From Tetragonia tetragonoides (Eukaryota; Streptophyta; Magnoliopsida; Caryophyllales; Aizoaceae): 64,000 bases of DNA. Positions 44,542 to 55,100 of the stretch are shown one piece after another. Numbering within the stretch: position 1 is the stretch's first letter; each line of letters begins with the position of its first letter. The DNA is taken from the NCBI GenBank assembly GCA_038025085.1, contig CM076146.1:10354001-10418000 (forward strand), given 5' to 3'. A model generated the notes under the pieces. The model saw only the letters and a program-made list of their open reading frames with translations. It was not told the DNA's origin and searched no databases. Position numbers and translations under genes: made by a program.

Positions 44542-45553
44542 TTAACATGAGGGTTCGAGTGTGGTATGAATGGTGCTTGGTCTATCTAGCACGTTTACCT
44601 CAAGTTGCGGCTCAAATACACATACTGTGAACTTGAATATGTGGGACTTTGGAGGAGAGACGGTTTCCGGGTCAATGACAACCTGGATATCACACTTTAG
44701 GCGAGGGCATTGATCAGTAAGGTGACCAAAGCATCTATGATAGCTGCAATAAAGGTAAGGATCCCCTCCTTCTGGCAAAACTTCTTCGTAGGGTCCTAGG
44801 AATTGCAAATCTTTGCGACGAAGAAAAGCTGTCATAACATCATGACTTGGCACTGCAAGTGGCGTAAACTCACGAGTGTGAAGATGTGATCTTTCTTTGG
44901 ACAGCCAGTTGTGTGCAGGTCACATGGTTTCTTCATCAATGATGGCCTGATCTTTCTTTGCACTCATTGGTGTGATATCCGCAGGCTCGGCAATATTCAC
45001 AATAGATGCTTGGATTCCCATTTTCTGGAATGAGTTCATAAGTGGGTTGCAACGGATGCATGTAACCATATGCCCTCATTTGTGCAAAAATGCGGTTTTG
45101 AGGCCAACGAGGTTGCCCTTGATCGAGAAAGACTTTGTCGCCTCTTAAGTCTTAATCCTTTATTCCAATTGGGCGACCGTTTTCTGTAACCTTTTGATTT
45201 CTGTATGATAAACAATTGCATATTGAGATAAGTGTTCAATATCATCCTGAGCTTTAAGGAGGTCTGGGTTCTGCTTGCTTGCACCTTTGTACTCGACGAG
45301 ACTAGGGGTCTCATCTAGGTTAAGGCCTACTTGGATCTTGGCCTCTCGGAAGGACCGGTCTAATTGTTCTTCCAAATCAAGGGATTCGTCCTGAGTATCT
45401 AGAATTGAGTCTTTTGAAGCTTCACAGACCGGATACGTAGTTGTCACAAAATGAGTCTTGATCTTCTTGGCGGTTTGGACCACTTCTGTCCCTAGCACGA
45501 GACGAGACCTATCCTGTGTATCTTCAATCGGAGAGCACTTGTTTGTAGCTGAC
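44542..45553 (-). pseudogene. gag remnants of element B
   Basis: The frame from ~45,553 (MSATNKCSPIEDTQD) has a coiled-coil-like C-terminus (AQDDIEHLSQYAIVYH). The frame 44,853-44,542 holds the knuckle YCSYHRCFGHLTDQC with LKCDIQVVID. The capsid domain present in D is missing, so gag is internally deleted. Confidence 0.6.
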
Positions 45554-46620
45554 ATAATCTGAATGAGAAGACGATCATTTAGAACCAAGGAGACCACGAG
45601 ACTCTCATCTAAGAAAAAAATGACGACCCACAAAAAAAAACACACATTGTCCTAAAAAAATGATCCTAAGTCTAAATGCCCAAATATTCTCCCTAATATT
45701 GAAGGAAAAATAAAGTCGATGAACGAAAATAAGAAAAATAGAAAAACACAGACCATCCTGTTTTTTGATTATTTGTCTAGACTCAAGGGAAAAAAAAAAA
45801 AGAAAAATGGGATAAAATAAAAAAAAATAAAAAAAAAAAAGAAAAATTGGCATTTTTTTTATGATTTTTAGATTTTTTTTTCGGCGTCCCTTTTTTTACG
45901 CCATTTTTTGTTTTTTTTTTTTTTTAATTTTTTTTTTTGCCGAATCTGAATTACATTAAAATAAAGAAAATAAAATAAAAATGAGAGAGGGAAAAATGGA
46001 GAGACTGACTCTTTTTTTTTTCCTAAAAGGTCCTAGAAAATTGTTCATGACTTCGATGCAATATAAAAATATATCATCGGCGAAACTAGCGCTCATTGAA
46101 TAGAATTCTCGCACTATTTTTGGGCATTAGGAACTACCTAAAAATAAAAGAAAAAGACTCCTAGCACGTAAGTACATGTTGACACATAGTCACGACATTC
46201 ATGCATTTAGCAACAATTACAACGACATAGTTACAGGCAAACATGTAACCAGACGGGCATTACAACGACACATGCACAACAAGCAAGTGAATGCACGAAT
46301 GTGGGCTAGATGCTTTTGGCTCCTGTGAGGTTACCACAACAAATTACAATTTCCGTCTGGCGAATGGTCGACACATCAATTGTAATTCTTTTCACCAACA
46401 AGAGTCGATAAGTCGTGGTTGAGGAAGCGTCGGTTTGCACGATAGGACAACTGTATATTCCTTTAGATATACGGGTTGTCTACGAGTTACGGCCCAAACT
46501 TCCTCGAGGGTTGATAAGGGTCAAAAGTTGTGGCAGGGCTCATGCAAATGATGCATTATATGGAACATGTTATTAAACAATTAAGCAAACTTGACTTTCG
46601 AGTCTCACCCTCTTAAATAA
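45554..46620 (-). other. 5' leader of element B
   Basis: Untranslated, with poly-A and poly-T tracts at 45,790-45,950 and the conserved hairpin at 46,342-46,387. It ends at the primer site (46,638-46,621, minus). Confidence 0.7.
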
Positions 46621-47296
46621 ATCTCAGTGATGTCGCCACTGTAAGGACCGAGGTTATCTCGCCACGGAGTTTAGAGAAAATTTGTAAACTGGGGGTTTAG
46701 ATAAGTTCAAGGAACCGTCGAGTTAGAAAAGTATTTGAAAAGACTTGAATTGAATAAAAACCATGAAAGAGGTCACAAATCTGCTACCGGCATTTTCCGG
46801 AAGGGACAAATCGAAAGGACAACCCAGTAGCGCGAAGAGTGAACTAATCATGCTTTTAGAAAGACTCCCGCTCATATAGAACATATGAGTACTCAAGAAT
46901 AAAGGGTTCGGGGGCGAAGGTACGAGGTGTGAAGGTGTTAGGCACCCAACTCGCCCGTTTTATTACGGCCTCTACTAACTCAAGTTTGCATAATAATTTA
47001 AAGACATGATTCCCACACAAACCGTTTTTAGAAAGACATGATTAACAACCTAGATTTAGACTATTAATTGGTTTATCACAAACATCACAACGTTTATTAT
47101 TGGCCCTTATTAAGACATGCATTCAATTGGCAAGTTGAACATTACAACAACTAGATATGCTTATTTACAGAATTGAAAGACAATATTTAGGAAGCAATAA
47201 ACGACATGATTCGCATGATATCTACATTTTGACTACTAGAACATAAACAGTTAAGCAAGTAATTTAATTTGAGCCTTCAGGAGTTAGTACCTGAAC

Positions 47297-47745
47297 TAGG
47301 GGTGTTCATATGCGGGTATCCAAATTTTCGGGTATCCGAAAATCGGATATCCAAAATTTCGGATACCAATTTTTTATATCCGAACACGAATCCGAAATTT
47401 TGGGTAGTCGGATATCCGCTATCTGAAATATATTTATATTTTTTTATTTTTTATCTTATTTTGTGCCTAATATTTTGAAAATGTGAGCCAAATATTTCGT
47501 ATAGTTTCGGATATTCGAATAGTTTCGGATAATTTTGAGTTTTTCGGATATCCAAAAATTTTGAAAAATGGTATCCGAACCCGTATCCGAAATTTTGGAT
47601 ATCCGTTTTTCGGGTATCTGAAATTTCGGATATCCGTTTTTTGGGTATCCGAAATTTCGAATATCCGCCTTTTTGGATAATTTCACTTTGGATATTCGGG
47701 TTTTCGGATCGGATGCTCGGGTTCGAATATTTTTGAACAGTCCTA
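47297..47745. mobile_element. hAT-like MITE, rich in GGATATCCGAA palindromes
   Basis: Termini TAGGGGTGTTCA and TGAACAGTCCTA are imperfect inverted repeats, flanked by 8-bp duplications ACCTGAAC (47,289-47,296) and ACTTGAAC (47,746-47,753). The 449-bp interior is mostly alternating CGGATATCCG- and CCGAAATTTCGG-like palindromes. No transposase. Termini and 8-bp duplication indicate the hAT superfamily. Confidence 0.8.
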
Positions 47746-48082
47746 ACTTGAACTGTAGGCTATTTAGGAAATGAATAGTAAAAATAGATCTCAAACAAAG
47801 AATAAATTTGGAAGAAAGAGGGGAAAGCTCGGGAGTACTCAACTGAGAAGAGAAGTTGTCAACTGTAGACTGTGTGTTTTCAAATGAGGGAGGAAGACTA
47901 TATTTATAGGCGAAGGAGTAGGGTTGGACGGGTGAAGGAAGACCGAAATTTGAAGAGATCGGGCCGAAAAAAGGCTGGCGCCAGCTGGCTCGTGAGGGCC
48001 GCTGGCGGCCCTGGGATTTCGTCCAGTCGCCACAGCCGCTAGCGGCCGTAGCTGGAATACCAGGGTCGTTGGCGTCCGTGGG

Positions 48083-48675
48083 TAGGGATGGCAAAGGGGC
48101 GGGGCGGTAGTGGATATAGGTAGATCCATCCCCATACCCACCTGGATATTTTGATTCCGCCACCCGCCCCATCCCCGCCACGGGTTGGAGATCCCAAATT
48201 CACCTCCGCCCCACTTACCCGACGGGTATCCACCTCCGTTCCATTTATCTGGAGGGTATCCATATCTGCTTTATACCCGTCCGAAAAAAAAAACGAAACC
48301 CACATCTGGATCTATCTCAAATTCACCCTAAGATAATTTGCAAGGAAAATTTTGAGCTTTTTGAAAACAAATAGCAATAGACAATTTTATATATTTCGTA
48401 TAATAAGATTTTATATATTTATATTTTACATTATCTATTTTTATGTGGGTATGAGGCAGGGCATATGGGTATGAGGCGGAGCGAATAAGCGGGTACAAGG
48501 TGGGGCGGGGCTCCGACGGGTATCCACTGGGGGAAGAAGGCAAACCACCTCCGCCCAATCCCCGCGGCGGTTTTGCTTTACCAAAACCATCCCCACCTAG
48601 CGCTCACCCATCCCCGCCCCAACTGGGGCGGATGTGGGGCGGTATCCATCTGTACCCGCCCCACTGCCATCCCAA
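48083..48675. mobile_element. hAT-like MITE, GGGGCGG-rich
   Basis: Termini TAGGGATGGCA and TGCCATCCCAA with near-duplications TCCGTGGG (48,075-48,082) and GCCGTGGG (48,676-48,683). The 593-bp interior has GC-rich arms (GGGGCGGGGCGG; CCCCGCCCC) around an A/T-rich centre with GGGTATCCA motifs. No transposase. The uninterrupted site is visible in the B 3' LTR near 11,818. Confidence 0.75.
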
Positions 48676-49012
48676 GCCGTGGGCCTGCCAGCATTGACGG
48701 CATCCAGTCAATTTGGATTTTTTGGAGGAATATTTAATGTTCCGAAAATGCAAAAAGACTGTTTTACCCCTATGCGATAAAAGACGGTTTTACCCTCGAT
48801 TAGCAACTTTTGGTCGGAAAAAGACACAAGAGGTGTCGTTGGAAAGCTCTTGAACGAGGCTTTTGAATGTGATCGAAATAAAGGAGTGATCGAGGAAAAC
48901 CTGAGACCTTATTTTACCAATCAAAGTAAAAATAGCATTCAAGTTTATAAATTACTCCTTTCATCATCGGGCTTTGGCGGTGAAATATGACGATGCTTTT
49001 TTGGCGTCTACA

Positions 49013-49476
49013 GCACCAGAATTAAAGTGACTGAATGGGCAGGGTTAGTGTGATATGGAAATAGTAGCAGTGTCGGAAAAGAAATTAAAAATAATAATAA
49101 TAATAAGTAAAGTTGTCAAAACGACGTAGTATCGATGACACGACGTGTCTCAGAGGTGTCGAGGCATGTTGGATTTATTCCAATTAATTAAAAAAGAAGG
49201 AAATAATAGACACTCATAGACACTTCAAAGACACGTGTCCCGAGCGTATCGACCGCGTGTTGACGTGTGTCGGTGTTCAACACGTATCCGACACCCGCAC
49301 GGCTACTTGGGGGAAGTGTCGGTGCTTCCTAGGTGTGAGGTTGAGCATTTTAGCTCTTAATGAGTTCATAACCTTGTAAGGTGGTGTGAGACAATACACA
49401 CTTGATGAATGATACCTCCATAAATTTACAGAATACCAAAATAGAACGAACTAAAACCAGAGTTATGATACCACTT
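49013..49476. other. Repeat-like region, unassigned
   Basis: It contains many CGACACGTGTC-, GTGTCGGTG- and GACACCCG-like words (49,130-49,330), as in dispersed plant repeats. No gene is seen. Confidence 0.35.
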
Positions 49477-50250
49477 TGATGCGTAAACTAGCTTGTTAAA
49501 ATCTCTTACTTGTGTTTGAATCACTCAAGAACAAAACTTGCGAAAATAAAAGGATAAAGTAGACCTCACCAAAAATGATTCCTAAAAGCTAACACCACCA
49601 GAATCAAATGATAAAGGGGCCACTCGAAACTCGCTACTCTAGTCTAAAGGCAAAGTCACCAACAACAAAGAAAGGGTTTTAAGATTACAGAAATAGAGGC
49701 AACACTCTATCAGTTTTTCTCGTTCACATAATCGGAGTATTACATTGGATTTCATTACATATTTATAGGTTCAAACATGCAACGAACCCTAAGAATACCC
49801 TAAAAAGAACTAAATTGATTTGCAAATGCAATTCTAGCGCCTAAATGGTCCCCAATAGTATAAATTGGAGTGTGTCCTTTGGAATGCAGGCCATTAAATG
49901 CGCATGTCTTTAAGGCACATAACGAATCCAAAAAGAGCAACTTACTAGGATCAATAACATGGAACTTAATTCCTACCGGTTAGTTAGTTACACTAATGTT
50001 GATTAACATCTACTTGTATTGAACTAAAAGACTAATTACATTAATCTAAATTATTGAAAGAATTTAAATGATAACCTTGATGCTTTAGGTGTCCCTAATG
50101 AGTAGAGTACACCCTCCAATGTGTGCCTTGGTGCCAAACAAGCTTGCAATCTGAGATAGAGAAGGGATGTTCCCCCATAGCGTGATCAAGCTTGTTCTTG
50201 GAGCAGCAGCTTGCTCAATTGATTTTGTATCAGCCCCCAAAACCCTATTT
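49477..50250 (-). repeat. Candidate minus-strand LTR with iMet-type primer site
   Basis: Minus strand: ...ACGCATCA, 3 bases, then TGGTATCATAACTC (49,473 downward). ATATTTATAGG (~49,760) may be its TATA box. Same layout as 10,124. The outer end is not located. Confidence 0.35.
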
Positions 50251-50279
50251 TTCAACCGAGATCAATCTGAAACCGTTCC

Positions 50280-51105
50280 CTAAACGTATAGTCTGTCGCC
50301 CCCTTATTCAAATCACATAGTCTGTAGCAGACAACCAGTTCCCAAGAACCGACATCTTATTCCGCATTTTCTGTTGCTCTTTCTTTACTTGAGACTTTCA
50401 ATTGCTTTTCTTTGCTAAATAGCCTATAGTTCAGCAATTGCACTTCCGAGGCTCAAATCACTTAATCTATTTGCTTGTCCATTTTCTAGTCGTTGCAATG
50501 ACATTCACGAAAAGTATATATGCTTTTGTAAATAACCCACCGAATTTAATGCTTTCTTAGATTTAGTTTTCTTTCTGTAAATAGCATGTCTTGTCATTGT
50601 GCTGCTCAACTTACAAGTATGTTCAAATATGGGTAACAAAAATGTTATTATGCTTGTGAGAACCAAATTAATAGTCTAGTCTAGGTTGTTAATCAGATTT
50701 ATGTGGTAATTATGTCATCTCGATCTATTTTGCAAACTTGAGTTAGTAGAGACCTTCATTTAAACATGCAAATTGAGTGCCTAGCACCTTCCCGATTCTT
50801 ACCTTAGCCACTGAACCCACATTCTTGGGTTTACATATGTTTTATATGAGCGAGAGTCATTCTAAAGCGTGGATAGCCGGATCCTCCAGCGCAGGAAAAT
50901 CCTTTAGATATGTCCCTTTTGGTAAACACACTTGTAGCAGGGGATTGGGTCCTTTCATGGTTTTCTTCAATTCAATAACTTCTCGATAGTTCCTTAAGTA
51001 CTTAGTCCCTTGATTCAGTTCCAATTAAAACTACAATTCTATAAGGACCTCCTAGATTCTTCCTTTGTGAGGTGGAGTCGAGGCAACCTGGGTCCTTGCA
51101 AGTAG
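50280..51105 (+). repeat. Relic LTR related to the LTRs of B, C and D
   Basis: Diverged but collinear with the downstream half of the C LTR: AATAGCCTATAGTTCAG, CATTTTCTAGTCGTTGCAATG, GAGTGCCTAGCACCTTCCC, TATGAGCGAGAGTC and GGGTCCTTGCA. The promoter half is missing. It shows that this family has been active for a long time at this site. Confidence 0.65.
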
Positions 51106-51461
51106 GCTTACGACCATCACTTTCCATCTATGCAGGCATGGTCAGCTCGAGAACTCTTACTGGTGTCAGTGCCAAATAAGCCTAGAGATATCATCTTAAT
51201 ATAATGACGTTTCTCATCATCTTTGGAGTCGTCATCACCACCTGAGCTGGTTGACTTATGACTCCGACTTTTGAAAGATTTCGTTGAACTTATCTTGATC
51301 CGCTAACTCTTCAAGATTCCAGGCTATTGTTTGACGATCAATGATATGATGTCGATTTAATTAGTTCATTTAAAATTAGTTCAGTTTCAACCAGTTCAAT
51401 TCATTTTAACTCACCCCAATTAAGCTTAGTTTAGTTTACTTTTTTTTTTTGAAAGTTAATA
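51106..51461. other. Unassigned spacer
   Basis: No reading frame or repeat is recognised apart from A/T-rich short duplications (TTCAGTTTCAACCAGTTCAATTC). Confidence 0.4.
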
Positions 51462-51772
51462 CTCCCTTCGGTCCATGAAAATCTTTACGCTTGAAAAATG
51501 ATACAAAGACCAAGAAAAACATATATGGGCACAATAGTTCCAACCCTACCTTAAGAGAACACATGGTTGTCAAGAGACATAAAATGAGAGAGAGAGACTG
51601 AGTGGGAAACGAGGAGAAAGAGTGAGTTTAAGGAAATATGGGCACATGGGGGTGAGAAATAAGGAGGGGTAAAATAGAAAATAATTCACAAACACAATAA
51701 CATATGAGAAAACGTAAAGATTTATCTGAGCCAAACATAAAAGGAAAGCGTAAAGATTTTATGGTAGGATCT
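51462..51772. mobile_element. Stowaway-like MITE upstream of RPN2
   Basis: The left end CTCCCTTCGGTCCATGAAAA follows TA, like the CTCCCTCCGTCC termini of Stowaway (Tc1/mariner) MITEs. AAAATCTTTACGCTT near the left is matched in reverse by AAGCGTAAAGATTTT near the right end. The right terminus is degraded. It lies ~350 bp upstream of the RPN2 start. Confidence 0.45.
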
Positions 51773-51959
51773 AACCACTACCAATAACATAACAAGGGTA
51801 GGAGAGAAATCCTGGAACCACTACCACCCCTTTTCATTTCTACCACTTCTGCCCACATTTCTTTTAGAAAAGTCCTATCACACTCTTTGTTCCAGTCCCC
51901 TTCCCTTCTTCGAACCGGACTCCCTTTCGTTTTTCCCCTGCCTCACGCTACCTTCTCCT

Positions 51960-51990
51960 TTCCCCATATATACCATATATATCCTTGCCC
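51960..51990 (+). promoter_or_regulatory. RPN2: TATA-like region of RPN2
   Basis: CCATATATACCATATATATCC lies ~130-155 bp upstream of the start codon, between a CT-rich stretch (51,890-51,960) and a leader with GAATTTACTGAATTTTC. It is the only TATA-like element near the start; transcription start not shown. Confidence 0.4.
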
Positions 51991-52117
51991 CTTGCGACTC
52001 CCTCGAACCATCACCAAATCTCCGACTAACATCGCCGCTGAATTTGGAGAATTTACTGAATTTTCTCACTTTGTTGTTTCTGACATTGGTGAAATTAGGG
52101 TTTCAAGGATTATAGCC

Positions 52118-55100
52118 ATGGCTACAATGGTGAGCTCTGCTGATGCCTTGCTGGCTATGCTTAGTGAGAATCATCCCGCTTTAAAGCTGCACGCTCTCAC
52201 GAACCTCAACACTTTCGCTCAGTTTTTTTGGCCTGAGATCTCTACGAGCATTCCTCTCATGTACTACTTTCTAACTATTTAATTTAATATTTATCTTTCT
52301 GGGGTTAATTTGCCGTACTTTATTAAATATTTAGTGGTTCTATTTTTAGTCTCTTTTTGTGCTCAATTGTTCAAATTGCAGTGTAATCACTATATGAGAA
52401 GTGAATTTTACAAACTTGTGATACAATTCGTGATCGCAACATGATAATACGATTGACTATTTAGCTTCATCTGATGCTTATGAGCAATTTTGAACTTTTT
52501 AATGATGTCCTGCGTTTAAATATATCTTTTTGTGCTCAAGTGTTCCAATTGGTGTAATCAGTAATCATCATATGAGAGTGAAATTTACAAGATTGTGACA
52601 CAAACCTAGCTCGCCACATGAAATTATGATTACCTGTTTTGGCTGCATCTGATGCTTATGAGCAATTTTGAAGCTTTTACTGATGTTCTGTGTTTAAATA
52701 GCTGGAAGCCTGGAAAGCTGTTTTTTTTTTTGAAACACCGATATGAATAAATGTTGGTGGCTACTTTTCCTTCGCTTTGCTTTGTATATTAGTTGCCTAA
52801 CATTAGTGTATTTTCCTTTCATTTCTTCATGATGTCTGTAGTAAGATTGACTACTGTTGGTTGAATATTTGTGTTCCCTACTGTGCTGCTTTTAAGTTTA
52901 TTGTTGTGCATCTAATGGAAAGAAGTCCCAGATGTTTGAACGCAAGACTTTGTTTTTTCAACTATAAACGTTTTCCTTTTTGAGGTTGTTGTACTGTTGG
53001 ACCCTAGTATTCCATTAACAACACTTTGTTTTTTTTTTGTTTTTTTGATGTCACACTTGACACTTGTTGTGGATGAATCCTGTAGCTTAAGGGCTTGAAG
53101 TTTTAGATGCTTGCCTTGTGTTGGTACTTATCACTGGACTTATCAGTAAGAGGTGTTCAGCAAATTTGCGTAACCCATTTGAAAGTTGGGGGAATTGAGG
53201 AGAAGCGAGGGGAATGAGGGCAAAAATTTAGATTACCTTGTTTGTTTGTTTTAATGGGAGGTGAATGAAGGAGACTTGAGGATACAAGTTCTCTCTAATG
53301 TTTACAAGTCTTTTCATTTATCCTCTCCTTAAAAATGGGGGAGAATGGATGGTAAAAGAATTGGCATGATGCTTTTATGCTAGAAGATACACTTGTTTCT
53401 TTGTCATCTCTTCCAAATCGTATGTAAAGTATTTCCTCAATTGTCTTCCCTTCCCCTCTCCTCTCCCCAATTTCTTTCCCTTCCTTGCCGTCCTAAACTT
53501 CTTAACAGGCTTTGAAATCCCCTTTATGCTATGGTATGAGTGTAATCCGGAGTCTTGGAGTGGTTGAAACTAAAAGAGATTGTGGGGGATGACCTGACTT
53601 GAAGAACAAGGGGTAGAATCTGGGATTTCCCCCCTTACACAAAATAGTTAAGTCCTAGGGAATGGGTAAAGGAATTTTTAAAATGTTGGCCAGTGACCAC
53701 ATGTGTACATATTTGTTCATGGTCTGAGCTGTTGTTAGGTTGGACACTTGGATCTGTAAGGTCCTGTATCCATATTTCATTTCTGGATGTGCAAATCCAA
53801 CAGCTGCAATATGTAAGATTCATCAGTTCCATGTCTTTTTAACTTTATCTCTTTGGTTGTGTGTTGATTTTATTTGTGGGGTGAAGAAACATAGGAATTC
53901 TGGGTCTTGTTGTCATTGTATTGGATCTTATTTGTGAAAATGAACTGGTGCTCTTTTTGGTTTTGTGCAGAGAAAGCTTGTATGAAGATGAAGAATTCTC
54001 TCAGAGAGCACTGGCTGCACTAGTTGTTTCTAAGGTAATTTTAATTTGAATCCCCTTTTTTATTTTTTTTATGATTCTATGAGTGGTACGTTAGAGCTCA
54101 TTTGTAGACATGTGGTTGTGCATGTGTGCATATAGCATAGTACCTGGATGAACGTGGCGGTGCTCCTTTCCAACCTTGAAAAAATAGGAAATTACCTTGA
54201 CCTGGGTGGTAATGTACTGACTTTGAAGAGAATAGAGTTAGGATGAGAACATGAGTCCTGCAACATGGAAGCTCGTTTAGCTCAAGTCTCAAAGTGACTC
54301 TTTATTAGTTCGTGATAGTTGATACCAATTGTTTGCAAAGAAGGGCATAATGTGATGACTTGATCATGTGCTAATTTGCACTGTTTGCAGGTTTTCTATT
54401 TCTTGGGTGAACTGATTGACTCCTTAGCTTATGCACTAGGAGCTGGTCCTCTGTTTGATGTTTCAGAGGATTCTGATTATGTTCGTACTCTTCTTGGTAA
54501 ATATTCTTGCTTTTCCTGTCAATGGATCTCTGGGTCCTTATTACTAACTGTTGTTGAAACTTGGTTCTCTGTTCTTTCATTAATATACTTGGTATATCTT
54601 TATGTTCTCAGACAAAGCCATTGATGAATATGCTAGTCTTAGAAATAAAGCAGCAGAGTCAAATGAAGAAGCTGCTAAAATCGATCCTAGGCTGGAGGCA
54701 ATTGTGGAGAGAATGCTGGAGAAGTAGGTTTCGTTTCCTTCTGTATCTATTTCATATGTTTTGTATACTTTCCTCCTTTATTTACTGTTGGTGGTTTCAG
54801 ATGCATTTTGGATGGAAAATACCAGCAAGCTATGGGTATAGCAGTCGAGTGCCGAAGACTCGATAAACTTGAGGATGCAATTATGAGGAGTGATAATGCT
54901 CCTGGAAGTTTGGCATACTGTATAAATGTGTCGCACACATATGTTAGTCGCAGAGAATATCGGCAGGAGGTTAGACTCTAAATTTAGTGTTTAAGATAGT
55001 TCCATATATTGAACCTAAGATAGTCTTAATCGCTTTTCCATTCTGGAATTTGAACATAATTTTTCAGTATTTGTGTTTAAGATAGTTCCTAATTGAACCT

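Larger units (their letters stand above)
10876..49012 (-). mobile_element. Element B: Tat-lineage Ty3/gypsy element hosting nested D and C
   Basis: Read on the minus strand: 5' LTR (49,012-46,640), primer site, A/T-rich leader, gag remnants, protease region with G-patch, reverse transcriptase, then the D insertion, RNase H, integrase, two antisense PMD genes, tandem repeats, polypurine tract and 3' LTR (12,154-10,876). Target duplications are GCACT (10,871-10,875) and GCACC (49,013-49,017), 4 of 5 identical. After subtracting D and the two small insertions in the 5' LTR the element is about 15.0 kb. All its genes carry stops, frameshifts or deletions. Confidence 0.9.
46640..49012 (-). repeat. 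5' LTR of element B, with two inserted small elements
   Basis: TGTAAGGACCG to GGCGTCTACA. Without the insertions at 47,297-47,745 and 48,083-48,675 it is ~1,315 bp and matches the 3' LTR. Dyads CCGCTGGCGG (~48,000) and CCGCTAGCGG (~48,038) and a TATTTATAGG minus TATA (~47,901) are retained. Confidence 0.9.

Noticed and set aside
47456..48181. A 241-codon minus-strand frame in the B 5' LTR
   Set aside because: It runs across LTR sequence and two MITEs; repeats such as GYPKNGYP come from palindromic repeats.
51887..52117. An RPN2 start 77 codons upstream at 51,887
   Set aside because: The frame is open but includes the TATA-like region and CT-rich leader and does not resemble the family; MATMVSSAD at 52,118 does.
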